Assembly: GCA_020466095.1 (NCBI GenBank)
Contig: CM035807.1
Location: 10,292,197-10,356,196 of the forward strand
DNA length: 64,000 bases
Source of the DNA: Chlorops oryzae
Taxonomy: Eukaryota > Arthropoda > Insecta > Diptera > Chloropidae
Direction of reading: 5' to 3'
A program made the position numbers and the translations under genes. Under the pieces are notes generated by a model. It was not told where the DNA came from, ran no database searches, and saw only the letters and a list, made by a program, of their open reading frames with translations. Of this stretch, positions 12,341 to 24,945 are shown piece by piece (position 1 is the first letter of the stretch; the number at the start of each line of letters is the position of its first letter).

Positions 12341-12850
12341 GCATATACAATATTAGTCCTTGTGGCAGACCGTAAAGTGGTTCGAACACAAGTCTATGTT
12401 AAAAACCAGTTGTTGCAAGTTATAACGGATTTCGTGTGATGCCATCAAAATAAAATTAATATATTTGATATAAAAAAAATATTCAAGCTTACATGAATTA
12501 TTATTTAGGACTCCTGGATTTTTTGCATGACCAACAGTTTGCGCCACTTTGATTTGTCTCGACAACAGCGTCTAAGCGAGTAGTTATGCTTTCGTAGAGG
12601 CCTACTCGGCCGATATATCATCGCGGTGTGCCAAATACGTCTAATGGAACTCAAATGCTTCATTGTTTTAAGGACACATATTTTCCTAATGGCCTCTGTT
12701 TGTTTGTCCAGTAAATAGTGCATCGTTCCAGAAAGCTGCAGACTTAAGGACATGGCTTTTGGCGAATTCCTTTTTTTATTTCGATCCAAGTATTTTTTTA
12801 TACCCAACTGTCATTCTTACAAAACAAGCCTATCGACTCCATTCGATTGT
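12341..12850. other. 3' flank of the SLC36-type gene
   Basis: AT-rich flank with AATAAAA-like polyadenylation sequence near 12447. Apart from that I see no gene; the open frames on the minus strand look like chance. Confidence 0.5.
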
Positions 12851-12853
12851 TAA

Positions 12854-13166
12854 GGCTAGGCGCCGACTACTCAATTTTTATTTGGCCAATTTTTAGTTGG
12901 AAAAGTGCTCTTGCCGACTATACAATTTAAAATTGGGTATTTTCAAATAAATTAATTTATTATTAATTAATTACTTAATAAGTTATTAATTATTCGGTAC
13001 CATGTGTTTATGGAACACTATCAATTTAAAATTTGTGGCAAAACACAAATTTTTTATTGGGTCAACTAAAAATTGGAATGTCGGCGCGCTTGTCATATAG
13101 TTCTGTGTGCCACAGACACACAACTTAAAATTGGCCAACTGAAAATTGAGTAGTCGGCGCCTAGCC
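12854..13166. mobile_element. PIF/Harbinger-like MITE
   Basis: A 313-bp palindromic element. Ends are GGCTAGGCGCCGACTACTCA at 12854 and the complement at 13147-13166, flanked on both sides by TAA (12851-12853 and 13167-13169). A 3-bp TWA target duplication and GG-starting ends are typical of the PIF/Harbinger superfamily. The interior is AT-rich, non-coding and partly repeats AATTTTTAGTTGG-type motifs in inverted form. Confidence 0.78.
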
Positions 13167-13507
13167 TAAGAATTTTGGATTAGGGAGGTATTGGTGACAT
13201 AAGGAACATTTTTGAAAATATTTTCTCATCTCTAGTTCTGGAGCTACAATCGATTTTGTGATAAATCTTCAGTTATTTAACTTTTACGGAAAAAAATTAG
13301 ATATTAGCGCTTTAGTAACTTATTATGGTTGGTTGCGTATCAAAGCCAATACCACTATCTATCAAATGATGATTTTTTCAAGAAAATAAAGCTTGTAGTT
13401 TTGGAGGAATGTGTTTCGCAATGGTGAAAAATGGTAAATTTTTTAAGTTTTCCTCGATTTTCGGAGTTTATTTGCCCTGTTGTGACATGAGAGAATATCA
13501 TATAACC

Positions 13508-13739
13508 CATGATACAAGAAAACAAGATAGCGCCACTTGAGAGAGGAAACGTCACAAACTCAAAATCGCGATTCGTTGTTGTTGTTTCCCATGTTAAACC
13601 GGCTTTTTACTTTTTTGAATAGCATGGGAAACAACAACAATTTCTCGCTCAGTGACGTCACAAACTCAATATTCGGCTCTCAAAGAGAGCCTCAAAATAG
13701 CGGTACTGAAATGGCGCTATCTTGTTTTATTGTATCATG
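13508..13739 (+). mobile_element. P-like MITE, 232-bp copy
   Basis: Inverted ends of about 31 bp starting CATGATACAAGAAAACAAGA. The 8-bp target duplication ATATAACC is perfect on both sides (13500-13507 and 13740-13747). The P-element superfamily has CATGAT ends, 31-bp inverted repeats and 8-bp duplications, so this is most likely a non-autonomous P-type element. The interior holds GTTGTTGTTTCCCATG in inverted pairs and a TGACGTCAC motif. No coding frame. Confidence 0.85.
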
Positions 13740-13758
13740 ATATAACCTAACTTTTGAC

Positions 13759-13955
13759 CATGATACAAAGAGATAGCAAGATAGCGCCATTTCGGGTACC
13801 GCTATTTTGTAGCATTCGCCTTGTTGTTGTTTTCCATGCTATAGTATAGTTGTAACGTTGGGCTTAACATGCAAAACAACAAACAACGAAGCTGTCATTT
13901 TGTATTTGTGACATCATCGGGCTGAAGTGGCGCTATCTTGTTTTCTTGTATCATG
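13759..13955 (+). mobile_element. P-like MITE, 197-bp copy
   Basis: Same ends as the neighbouring copy, starting CATGATACAAAG and ending CTTGTATCATG. Flanks are CTTTTGAC and GTTTTGAC, an 8-bp duplication with one mismatch. Its interior belongs to the same subfamily as 11466-11606. It lies only 19 bp from the previous copy, just upstream of beta4GalT7. Confidence 0.82.
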
Positions 13956-14127
13956 GTTTTGACGAATAAAAAACTATGTGCCCAAATTGGAGAACCCTTA
14001 ATGTTAATCAGCTGTTCAGCGGAAAGCAAACAATACATTCTTTAGACGATGACGTGAAGCGCGAAGTTTTGCTTTTAAGCCATACGAACTCAAACTCTCA
14101 AAGAAATAAAAATTATGATCACATAAA

Positions 14128-15247
14128 ATGGCGTTAATGTCCACAATCAATTGGATACTCACTTGCGGGCTTTCGTTCTGCCTGGGTGGGGTTGTTGTCA
14201 TGTCATTTCTGTCCTTGGAATCAGGTACATATATTAAAAATAGATATCAACGGAAATTTATCAAGATTTATCTTCTCTTTAGATTGCGTATGTCCCCTCA
14301 GCAGACCACGTACTGTACCACCTAGTCCATTAGGAGCATCATCTAGCAAAGAAGAAGCAAGACGGATAAGGGAAACATCTCCTAAAATGGCGTTGCTTGT
14401 ACCGTTCCGCGTAAGTATCATCGGTCATTCGATCGTTTATTTGCACTTATTGAATTTGGATCGCGATCCAAAAATTTTGCATCGCTTTTTTCATTTCACA
14501 TTAAATACCTTTTATTTATAATAATCTTAGGATCGCTTTGAAGAATTATTACAATTTGTGCCACATATAACGCAGTTCCTAAATCGACAGAACGTTGTGC
14601 ATCATATATTCGTACTGAATCAAATCGATCGTTTTCGTTTCAATCGCGCTTCACTGATTAATGTTGGTTTTCGTTTTACTCGTGAGGTCTACGATTACAT
14701 TGCCATGCATGATGTTGACTTACTGCCATTAAATGATGATCTACATTATAAATATCCAAGCAATTCGGGACCACTACACATTGCTGCACCAACTCTGCAT
14801 CCAAAATACCATTATGATAAATTTGTTGGCGGCATACTTCTAATACGTAGGGAGCACTTTGAAAAAGTGAACGGCATGTCAAACAAATATTGGGGTTGGG
14901 GGCTAGAAGACGACGAATTTTATGTACGCTTACGAGATGCTGGGCTACAGGTCTTCCGACCAGAAAATATAAAGACTGGTGTAAACGATACTTTTAGCCA
15001 CATACACAATCGCTTGCATCGAAAACGCGATACACAAAAATGTTTCAATCAAAAAGAAGTTACAAGAAAACGAGATCGGCAAACGGGATTAAGTACACTT
15101 AATTATAGTATTGAAGAGATTTTTGAATTGAAGATCAACGGCATTGGACTTACTGTACTGAACATACAATTAGCATGCGATGTCAACGAAACCCCTTGGT
15201 GCGATTGTGCTGGAACCGCTGCAGCGCACCCGTACTTAAATATGTAA
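14128..15247 (+). CDS. beta4GalT7: beta-1,4-galactosyltransferase 7 (xylosylprotein galactosyltransferase)
   Basis: Exons 14128-14224, 14283-14410 and 14531-15247 encode 313 residues. The enzyme adds the first galactose to xylose on proteoglycan cores in the Golgi, the second step of the glycosaminoglycan linker, with UDP-galactose and Mn. An N-terminal membrane anchor (about residues 7-29) precedes a stem and the catalytic domain, which opens with the conserved MALLVPFR. The metal-binding DVD is at about 136-138, and YWGWGLEDDEF at about 195-205 is the family acceptor and catalytic motif. A cysteine-rich tail (CDVNETPWCDC) closes the protein. Length agrees with fly orthologues. It ends 81 bp from the stop of EMC6 on the other strand. 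Confidence 0.95.
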
Positions 15248-15328
15248 TGTATAAGCAAAAAGTTGTACTATTTATTTAGATTAATAACTAAATTTCATTT
15301 TGTTACAAAAACACATCTTGTTCTAAGC

Positions 15329-15735
15329 CTAATAAACGTGAACCATACCATAAAGGAATGTCCAAAAGAGAACATAAGTGCAAAGTCCAGACATGAAACT
15401 GTTTGTTAATAAGCTTTGGCGATTTATAAAGTATTTGCGCCACTGTTGTCCCGATTTCAATAATATAAGCATCCAGAGTACGAACACAGCAACAAAATAG
15501 AACAAGAAACCGATGAGACCACTTAGACCAAGTATTCCTATAAAAGAAGCAAACAATGAACTTCAAAACAACTCTTCTCTTTTTTGTTTTTGTTCTTACC
15601 TGCTGAACATCCAGAAATTGCTGCCATTGACGTTCGACAATATTCCACGGCTGAAAGGTTGTTCCGTATTGCCACCTCGCTGTACGCAATAATTTCGCCG
15701 GTTTTTGTTTCTCGTGTTTTGACGCGACCGCTCAT
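15329..15735 (-). CDS. EMC6: ER membrane protein complex subunit 6
   Basis: Two exons on the minus strand, 15735-15600 and 15537-15329, encode 114 residues. EMC6 (TMEM93) is a core membrane subunit of the ER membrane protein complex, which inserts tail-anchored and multipass proteins. The N-terminus [20 protein letters not shown], followed by [23 protein letters not shown], is close to that of animal EMC6, and two to three hydrophobic helices follow. The ATG at 15735 was chosen because the conserved sequence begins there; the open frame extends further upstream without similarity. Convergent with beta4GalT7. Confidence 0.93.
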
Positions 15736-16223
15736 TGTGACAGAAAATGTGTGAAATATTGTTTTAATTGAATTGGTAGATGTCGACTCCTGGCTCGAAA
15801 TCAGCTGTTGGAGAACGGCTCTGTCAATCGATTTCGATAATAGTGATGTTGGCAGATGTATCAAAAGTGGAAAATATCGCTGCTGTTTAAGTCGGCTTCT
15901 ACATTGAACGATTATCGACGCGATTTTCACAACGATTTTTTCAAAATCCCTTTTGAAATTGTCTTCTGTCGGTGTTCGCTTCTACACTACACGATTTGCA
16001 AGCAACCGATTTATACTTTGTTGTGTTTTTCTTATGACATTCGTTTATTGGATTTATGCGAATTAAGTAAGTAAGTAATAAAATAAGTGGTTGTGACGCA
16101 TTTTAAAATATATAAATTATAATTAGAATGGATTCAGACACTTCATAAAAAATTATTCGAACAATTCTTTGAAACTGTTTTCCGTTCAACGAACGGCGGG
16201 AAAGGCAACTGTCAAAAATCGGC

Positions 16224-16418
16224 ATGGAAATCGACGACATGGCTAGTACAAACGATTTTGAACGCTTCACTTTCGTCTCTCCTCCCTTGCCTACAAACGC
16301 AAAAATCGGTGAGTGCTGTTGGCCGACAATCGTCCAATGTAAAAGTAGACTTATAGCAGCGTTCATGCTAATAGTTTCTTGTTGTACTACTGCTATCACC
16401 TTGTTAAATACACCTTGA
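16224..16418 (+). CDS. possible small tail-anchored protein
   Basis: A 64-residue open frame between EMC6 and Hr96, on the Hr96 strand. The first 40 residues are polar and acidic (MEIDDMASTNDFERFTFVSP and on), and the C-terminus is one hydrophobic stretch of about 19 residues (LIAAFMLIVSCCTTAITLL) with KSR before it, as in tail-anchored membrane proteins. An AATAAA lies at 16508, 90 bp past the stop, fitting a single-exon gene. A GTGAGT at about 16311 could instead be a splice donor, making this the first exon of something else. I do not recognise the family. Confidence 0.4.
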   Translation: MEIDDMASTNDFERFTFVSPPLPTNAKIGECCWPTIVQCKSRLIAAFMLIVSCCTTAITLLNTP

Positions 16419-16630
16419 TATAAACACAAACGATCGAATTAATTTCATGCATTTCGAAAATTGACATCAGAATTTCGCTTAATTTAACATGATGGTAATT
16501 CACGTTAAATAAAACGATATTTCGTAATTATTTTGAGCACGAAATGCACTATTTATCAGAAATTTCAATCTGTAACAAGTTAGTATTAAATAGTGAAAAG
16601 TGAGTTGGACATCATATACTGTACAGCGTT

Positions 16631-16988
16631 GTGACTGATTCAAAAGTCAAATTCTGAGATGCTTATGCGCGACTAAAATTAACACTTTTACAACAAGATG
16701 TAATGAATTATGGTTGCGTGAAATACATTTGCCATCGAAATTGTTCCCCAAAATAAAAAGATGTAATTTTGACATCTCATGAAGTAAATTCGAATCTTCA
16801 GTTTCGGAATATTGGAATTGGCTGTAATCAACACGTACACGTGTGACTGATCAGTCAAATTGAATGCTTATGCGGCGCTTAACACTTTAACAATCGATGA
16901 ATGGTTGCGTGACAGCCCTGAAACTGTTGCCCAATAAGCTGTTTTTGACATTCATGAGTGTTTAATCTTATTTGGAATTTGGAATTGC
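16631..16988 (+). repeat. imperfect tandem duplication upstream of Hr96
   Basis: Two diverged direct copies, 16631-16824 and 16843-16988. They share in order GTGACTGAT, TCAAATT, TGCTTATGCG, TTAACACTTTA, ATGGTTGCGTGA, TTTTGACAT and TTGGAATTG. The second copy is shorter through deletions. It lies about 100-460 bp before the Hr96 start codon, so it may be promoter or 5' UTR sequence. Confidence 0.75.
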
Positions 16989-17093
16989 TCGAAAACGGAA
17001 TAAATATCAGTGGAATTGACGAAAATAAAGCCGAAATATTTCCCCACCAGAATGTAAAAGGTTTTTCAATTAATTTCAATCGAGATCGTACAA

Positions 17094-20000
17094 ATGTCGC
17101 CTCCAAAAGAAATTCCCCGCGCGGATTATGTGGTCGACAAAGCACTCCAAATGGTTTGAAAGTTAATTTTTCGGCTGTTACCTGCGAGAGTTGCAAGGCG
17201 TTTTTTCGACGAAATGCACTTGCCAATAAAACGTTCACTTGTCCATTCAATCAGAATTGTGAAATAACCACAGTAACGCGTCGCTTTTGCCAAAAATGCC
17301 GTCTTAAGAAATGCCTTGACATTGGAATGAAGAGCGAAAATATAATGTCCGAGGAAGATAAGCTAATCAAGCGTCGTAAAATCGAAAATAATCGCGCTAA
17401 GAGGCGTTTAACTGAGCCCAAGAGCAGCGCTGGCGACAGTCTTGACTCAACGGCGACCATTAAAATGGAGGAATCTATTGTCGATAGTAGTTGCTGCGAT
17501 GTTGTCTCTCCCGCATACGATTCACAGAGTTGTGGTTCGTTTGATAGCGCACACGGAGGTGTAACTAACAGTCCGCCGACTAGTTCGACTAGTGCAGCTA
17601 CATTACTTTTGGGCGAACCCGAATTGCATACTGTCAATCCGGAATTGTTAACAGGCGAAGAAATGGTTCAGTTCATAGTTTGCGATCCAGATCGTGCGTC
17701 GCAAGCTATAAGCAGAATCATGCGAACACCGAAGGAAGCTCTCATTGCCATCGAGAAGATAATAAATTCACAAAAAGATGCGCTAAAGTTAATTTCCCAT
17801 TTAATTGCTTATCCGGGTGAGTATTGGATAAAGTTAAAATTTGGAAACTTTTAATTTTCATACATTTACTTTCAGGCGATGCACTCAAGATCATAAGCAA
17901 AATCATGAACTCGCCGTTTGATGCATTGACAGTTTTCACAAAATTCATGAGCTCACCAACGGATGCCCTTGAAATAATTTCGAAAGTAGTCAGCTCGCCG
18001 CAGGATGTTCTGCAATTTATACGTAATTTAATGGATTCGCCCGAAGATGCGCTAGATATAATGAACAAATTTATGAATACACCTGCCGAAGCTTTAAAGA
18101 TTTTGAATAAAATATTCAATGGACAAGGCGAGCTAGCAAGCTTAGTTACCAAAGCTAATGAAACGACACAAGAAAAAGCTGCAACCGATGCAATAGCAAA
18201 AGATTCAGCACAATCATCGCCAGCGATGAAGGCACAAACAAAAACTATTTCAAATGAGCGAACATTAATACATTCCATGTTAGACCGCAGTCCCAATCCT
18301 AATGACTCTCTAATCCCACCATTAGTAACACCAATGACACCAATAAATTCACCTCCAGACCCAATGTTCCCACCATATATAACATCAACGGCTCAGACGA
18401 TGTCAATTAATTCGCCTCTCTCGGTTGCTACTTCAGAAATACATGGCTATCATTCTCCAACATGCTTGCAACACGATGAGCAACCAAGCACTTCAGCAGG
18501 ATTCATAACGCCGCCACATACCGTCATTAGCTCATCTGATGCAGCAAATGCTGATTTCGCAAACGAACATTTTGATATCAAAAATTTAATTCAAAATTCA
18601 TTTCCTGAAAATGTTATTCATTCCCGCATCGGAGAGAGCATAAATTCTTTGGAATCAGTTTTAACTGAAGTCATACGAATTGAGTACGAAGCATTTAATA
18701 ATCTACCGCCAGAGCCACGTATAAAGCAAGAACGCCAACAGGGCAGTTGTATGCAAAAAACCCTGCCACATGGAGAGCAGGGACAACAACAAGAACTAAT
18801 TGATATTCATGGTCATAGTTGCTATACAGCACAATCGCAGGCAACACAATTGCCACAGCAGCCGATTTGTGCGCCATCCTCAGTTACGATGGGACGAGAT
18901 TTAAACGAAACCGAACAAATGAAATTACGCGAATTGAAATTAGCAAGTGAAGCGCTCTATTATCCAGTCGATGATGACCTTTCAGTACTCATGATGAGTG
19001 ACGATCGAATAAAGGTAAGTGGTTTAATATCTTAGCTAAAAATCTTAACCCATTAACAGTTGCATCGCAGCCGTGTGATCTCCGCCCACCCATCAAAATT
19101 TATATATCTCATATTTCATGAATTCTATATCAATTTTTATTTTTGAATTTCTCTAGTATGCCTCAAATCTTATCCCATTCATTGTTCTCATCTTGGTCAA
19201 TTAAAAAAAAAAATTACCGCTTTTAGCTATTGATTTATCGATTTGGTTTTTTGTGAAGCAAACTTTTTTTCGCTCAATTATTTTATCACATCGAAGCTCA
19301 AAAATTTCCTAATCTTTTGAACACCTGCGAATGATTTTTCGCACATAGTGAGTCATAAAAATGCTTCAATATGTTCTAAACAGAACCCATGAATGTCAAC
19401 TTGGTCTACCGACCAAACCCTTTGAACAATCTTATCATACCTTCCTCCACAATCAAACTGGGAATACAACACCTGTTTCTTTAATGTCATTTAAAAAAAA
19501 AAAAATTCTTATCAGTTGCTATCATAATCATATTAAATTATCACCGGTTATCATACATTTTATTAGGCGCGCATGAATGAAACCAGCTCGCTTGCTACAG
19601 AACGCATATTCTCCGCCGAATAATAAGCAATTTAGAATGGCGGTAGCTTCTGTCAGCTTTCTTGTACACTTGTTGCTCTGTTTTCATTTCGTTATTGCAT
19701 CGTTTATTTACTATTTACTTATCACCTCTATTGTGAGATAAAGTTTCAATGGTATGAAAGCAAAGCGTACAGTACACATCAACCACCAGCATGAGTGTAT
19801 ATACATATATTCATATAAAGAGTTCCACTGATGATTCAATTTAGCGTCGCCGGCTATGATAGTAGATGCTCAATGTTGATTGAGTAGTCCACATGCCAGT
19901 GGCAATTGTTTTACATAAAATAAATTGAATTAAATTCTTGTGATGATACATTTTTTTTTTTTTGAAAGATGTGATCAGTTTCTGAGGTGAAAGCTTTTAT

Positions 20001-21000
20001 GATATGTTGAAACGAAAGAAAGTAAATTCAATTTGTTGTGAACGGCTACATATGAAATTTCTTTCCTTTATAACTACTTTATAGATTAGGCATAAGCACT
20101 TTGATTGCATTGCCGCATTAATGCTGCGACAGCGGTTTTCACTAAATTTATGTGTGCAATTAACAAAAAAAAAAAACCTCAGTAATAACTTAAACATAAT
20201 ATATTTTCATAAATTATTTCAGCATTCTGGAGACACTCATCAAGATCCTAAATTGATGCAACTTATAAATTTAACGGCCGTTGCAATAAAACGTCTAATT
20301 AAGATGGCGAAAAAAATAACTGCATTTCGTGATATGTGCCAGGAGGATCAAGTAGCATTGCTCAAGGGTGGTTGCACCGAAATGATGATTATGAGATCTG
20401 TCATGACCTATGACGATGATCGAAATATGTGGAAAGTAAGTTGCAACAAATATTTAGTAAAGAAAAATTTTTTTCAACTAAAGAAATTTGCATAATTAAA
20501 TTCTAGATACCCCATTTAAAAGAGGACATGTCGAATATTCGCGCTGATGTACTCAAACTAGCAAAAGGTAATGTGTACGAAGAACATTTGAAATTTATAC
20601 GAACATTCGATGAAAAATGGCGTATGGACGAGAATATAATACTGATTATGTGTGCCATTGTACTGTTTACGCCGACACGTTCACGAGTTGTGCATTCAGA
20701 TGTGATACGATTGGAACAAGTGCGTGTTATACGAGTATTTCTATTGTAGATTTCATTTTACAGAAGAAAACAAAACAAAAAAATTTTCTCTGCTTTCAGA
20801 ACTCTTATTATTATCTCTTGCGTCGCTATTTGGAGAGTGTTTATCCTGGCTGCGAGGCAAAATCAGCTTTTATAAAATTAATACAAAAAATTTCAGACGT
20901 TGAACGTCTGAATCAATTTATAATTGGTGTCTATTTAAATGTGAATCCATCACAAGTTGAACCCTTATTGCGTGAAATATTTGATTTAAAAAATCATTAA
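17094..21000 (+). CDS. Hr96: nuclear hormone receptor Hr96 (NR1J), with a disrupted first zinc finger
   Basis: Exons 17094-17816, 17876-19014, 20223-20435, 20507-20719 and 20800-21000. Hr96 is the insect NR1J receptor, a nuclear factor for xenobiotic and sterol/triglyceride responses. The second half of the DNA-binding domain is clear (AVTCESCKAFFRRNALA, then CPFNQNCEI and FCQKCRLKKCLDIGMK). A long hinge follows with seven or so repeats of the SPxDAL type, and exons 3-5 form the ligand-binding domain ending in PLLREIFDLKNH. The start MSPPK matches the family, but between 17125 and 17165 net-frame-changing indels remove the first two zinc-finger cysteines and leave a stop at 17157. Everything after 17165 reads in another frame. 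Confidence 0.9.
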
Positions 21001-22050
21001 ATGTTCTTATCATTTAAGTTTAATTAATCCTAATCCCCTTTCTCTTAATCTGCTGCCCTTGTTTCAAAAAAAAAAAAAACAACTTAATTTATAAGCATAT
21101 AATACTTTTGATCATGCGTTTAATGATCCATAAGCTTAAAAAAAACAAAGAAATTTTCATCAATTATATTTTACGAAATATGTTTCTTGCTCTTATACAA
21201 ACAAAAAATCAGGATACCATTCTCTTCTTTTTTTTATTTGGTATTTTCGTTATATAAGAAACTCTTATACATGTTTACAAAATCGCCTTTCTTATATAAC
21301 GAAATTACTTCAGGCAGTAGTCTAAAAATGTGTTAAAGACAATAATTGAGTTCACAATATAGCAACGAATATGCAAAGAAATTCGTTCCATGGACTGAAT
21401 ATGCAAAAAAGAAGAAATCAACTGACGCAACGACTTTTAAATAGCCGATAGACCAAAAAAGCTCTCACATCGCATGCAGTCCTTTGATTGTTGTTTTTTA
21501 ATTTTTATTTTCCACACATGATGTTTTCAATTTAAGATAAGCCTTAGAATAACTGTTATACATACAAATATGCTTTAAATGTTTTACCTAAGAAGATACT
21601 TCTTTACGAAAAAGTGATAAATGTACAACGTCTAATGAAATTAGATTTAAAAAATGTTTAAACCTTATTGTTGAATTGACAGTATACCGTTCAAACTTTA
21701 GAAAGCTTATCAAGGGTGTATTTTGTATTATAAAATTTTATCATTGCACCATCTGCTTTTTATTGCACCTGTGGATTATATCCAATAGTTTTGAAATTGT
21801 GAAATTGTTGAATGTTGTTTAAAATGATTTTAGATTAAGAAAACATTAAGCTTAGCTACTAATAAAGTAGTTTATTAGAAATAAGTGAAAACACTATAAT
21901 AGAAATGTGCCTCGATTGATTTCGATGTTATGCTGTGCTACATCACATTAAGTTAGGAGTTTTGTTATGTTGCAATAAAAAAGAGTCTATTTTCATAAAT
22001 TAGAAAATGTTTTCTTTGTGTCTTCTTTTAAAACTTTCGGCTCGCTCAAA
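21001..22050. other. Hr96 3' region
   Basis: AT-rich and non-coding. Several AATAAA-like sites (for example near 21973) make it a likely 3' UTR and flank. No other gene signal was seen. Confidence 0.5.
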
Positions 22051-22054
22051 ATGG

Positions 22055-22170
22055 GATTACTGTAGTTTGCCCCTTGCATGCGATTTGTTGAAAAACCAGT
22101 GCTAGGCTTGGACATTATCCTGCGTTTCGCCTGTGCCGGGAATAGAACCTCAGACTCTGGTAATTTCCTT
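22055..22170. repeat. dispersed repeat, copy 1
   Basis: Shares about 65 bp with the sequence at 63930-64000: TGCATGCGATTT, GAAAAACCAGTGCTAGGCTT and CGTTTCGCCT in the same order. It continues with GGGAATAGAACC, a box-B-like string, so it may be a tRNA-derived or other short interspersed element. Full limits are unknown. Confidence 0.6.
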
Positions 22171-22788
22171 TTACTTTGACTAAAATTGACTTTTAACTTT
22201 AAGTGGAACGTTCCATATTTTTTACATACCAGGTACGTTTTGAGTCTCACAGACCGCTATCTTTACGGGATGGGTTTCTCCTTCATGGAAAGTATCAGGT
22301 AACCCAGACACGGTCTGAGCCTAACCATACGATTATATAGAAATGCATCCTCCGGAGATTCGAGGGTTACAGTTACTATCGAGATCTCACACAACTGTTC
22401 TAAGACCATTAGTACCTCAGTCTGTTGTTACGACACTGCATCGTCGACACAGAAGATTCAAATTGGTTAAGGTGAGACTCGAAATCCAAGCTTATATATT
22501 CTTGATAGCGTAACGAATTTTTCATCGGACTTATTAGGTACTATACTATCTTTTTCTCTATGATTAAAGACGTATATATCGGTCCTCAAAAATTTATGGG
22601 CTTTTTCACGTCATGCTGCTGTGTTATTTTTGTCAGTCGGTTAACAACTTTCTATCGTGCATAACAGCCTTTTTTTAGGAAACATGAAGTTGCTGAGATA
22701 GATTAATACTTATTTTCATTTTATAAAATTTACATTTTGCATATTCTTCACAATTAATTTTAAATCGGATCTTAACCAACACATATTT

Positions 22789-23777
22789 CTAAATCCAACT
22801 TCTACCTACACTTCCCGAACGTCTCTTATTGTTTTTATCAGCAGCTGCATCGTCGCGACCACCAGGAGAAGCACCTGGTGCAATATTGCGTATAAGCATC
22901 TTGAGACCTCGAGCTTGCTGATCACTTCCAGAGCTTATATTATTCACCTCTGTAGCGATTATACAGAAATCATCTACCACGTGACCCGGTGGACTAATAT
23001 CAAAGGGTACAATATCACTTAATCTTTGTTGCGTCTTATTACGACGTTTATTTCCGAGTTCGCTCAAATTTTGAGAGCTTCCGTTCAACTGTTGCTGCTG
23101 CTGCTGTTGGATTATTTGTTGCAGTCGGGTCTTAAGCAATGCATTTTCCTCCTGAAGTCGTCGCACATAAGCAGACTCTTGTTCAGCACGTACAAACGTT
23201 GGTTGCGGCAAACATTGATAAACGGTCTGCAGGAAATTATTCAATGAAATCATTAACGTGTCTTGCCATTGTTTAGTAAAATACAAAGCGAAAGTAGGTG
23301 ATTCCTCAGCGTTCTTACAAAATGGAAAGTCTAAAAAAAACCAATTCAAATTAGAGGCTTACTAAATGACATTGAATGTTCAACGAGCTTACAAAACCAA
23401 TCTTTCCATTCGCTTTGTTGCTGTAGTTCTGACGCCAATTGTGTGAAAAACTCTGTTATTTTATCAAAACGATTGTTATTGTAGGCCAAAACGAGGTAGT
23501 ATTTAAGTAAACTGTTTTCCAACTTCTTCACTGCAACATTGTATGTATGTTCCAGTTTCGAAAAGAGATGAGTATCGAAATGCATCCAAAGAGTTCGCAA
23601 AGATGACAAATCATGATTGTTTACATATTGTACGAATTGTTCTATTATCTTCTCAGCACGAAAGCCTTGATCTTTTTCGTTTTTCTGTTCGTTGTCCAAT
23701 GTTTTTAAGGTGCTTGAGAGACCTCTGAATACAAGGTACTCCTTCAAAATGTTGTCTAGATAGTTGATTTGTGCCAT
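22789..23777 (-). CDS. WDR91-like protein, N-terminal half only
   Basis: Minus-strand exons 23777-23393 and 23330-22789 encode 308 residues. The N-terminus (LDNILKEYLVFRGLSSTLKT) is a LisH-like motif, and the following helical segment to QSEWKDWFYFPF and FALYFTKQWQDTL matches the conserved first part of WDR91, a regulator of early-to-late endosome conversion and of phosphatidylinositol 3-phosphate. A coiled coil with a Gln run (about 190-220) follows, then a basic tail ending in a stop. Animal WDR91 is about 750 residues with C-terminal WD40 repeats. None is present here or on the same strand down to the end of Hr96. Start MAQINY was chosen because similarity begins there. The gene is divergent from Smg6. 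Confidence 0.8.
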
Positions 23778-24167
23778 ATTTGCTACCTTATTATTATTAT
23801 TATCTGTTTTGATGGAATCAATAAAAAGGCCAACTGTCAAAAGCAAAAGATTCGAACGACCCTGTTTCTGTGGTCTATAGCAGCCAATTCACTGCCATGA
23901 TATTGATAACATTCGATTAAGCTATCGAAATATGCTGTTATCGCCCTCGTGGTATGCACATTTTTCAGTCATATTAAGGCCTCTTACACTAGTCAATCAT
24001 TGACGTCAAAATCTCACTTTTTGGGCTAGAAAAGTGCGGGAATTTAGAATAAAATTGAGCGTTTTGTGGTTGCACGTACTCGATAGATGGTTTTATTCCC
24101 TTTTTCGTACGTCGCAACACGGATGTAACTTTAAAAGCGAAAAAAAAAATAGGAATTGACGGGTAAT

Positions 24168-24413
24168 ACACCTAAGTCTGTTATTACACGGTATTTTTTT
24201 TACACGGTTTTGATATAACACGGTTTGAAAATTGAATATTTTTAATTTTTTTACACGATTTTATTCCATTTAGCACGATTTGAAATTTTATGTACTTAAA
24301 TTTTTTTTGTCAAATTTAATTTTTATGAAGCATGATCAATGTCTTTTTTTACACGGTTTTTTTACACGGCTTCTTCTGGAACCAATCTACCGTGTAAAAA
24401 CAGACTTAGGTGT
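24168..24413. mobile_element. palindromic MITE, unclassified
   Basis: Ends ACACCTAAGTCTGTTATTAC and the mirrored GTAAAAACAGACTTAGGTGT. AAT flanks both sides, which may be a short target duplication. The inside is AT-rich with many TTTTACACGG repeats in both orientations. It sits in the spacer between the WDR91-like gene and Smg6. Confidence 0.65.
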
Positions 24414-24945
24414 AATTGACTAGTGTTGGTGAGTTGTGTCACTCTTGGAGTACATGTGCGATATATTGCTGGTAGTGCCTATTTGGCTCTCAAATAATTT
24501 TTTCGCACATCAGCCTTAACAAATTGAAACCTTAAAAAATTTTTTAAAATTAAATTTGCAATGATTTCAACTTGAATAGCATCGTGTGTTTCTTGAATCG
24601 CTTTTCAAGTTTTTGTTTTTTATTTTTTTGTTTTTTAATAATTTGAGTTCAAATTTTCTCTTTTTTATGAGAAACTTTTGGGAAATCCAGAATTCCATAG
24701 ATAAATTCCCAAAAGGAAAAAAAAAAAAGAAAAAGATTCAACTCTCCGTTTTGCTAAAATTCCAAATATCGAACTAACATACATTATCGATAGATGAACT
24801 ACAATGTTTTGAGTTCTCGATTTAATCAGACCAACCCTAATCCGCAACACTAAACAAGGAATTTGCAAGTTTCACACGTTTTTCGCACGTAAATTGCGCA
24901 TAAAAAAAACCAAATAAATGCAGATGCCAGCGTGGGACTTAAAAT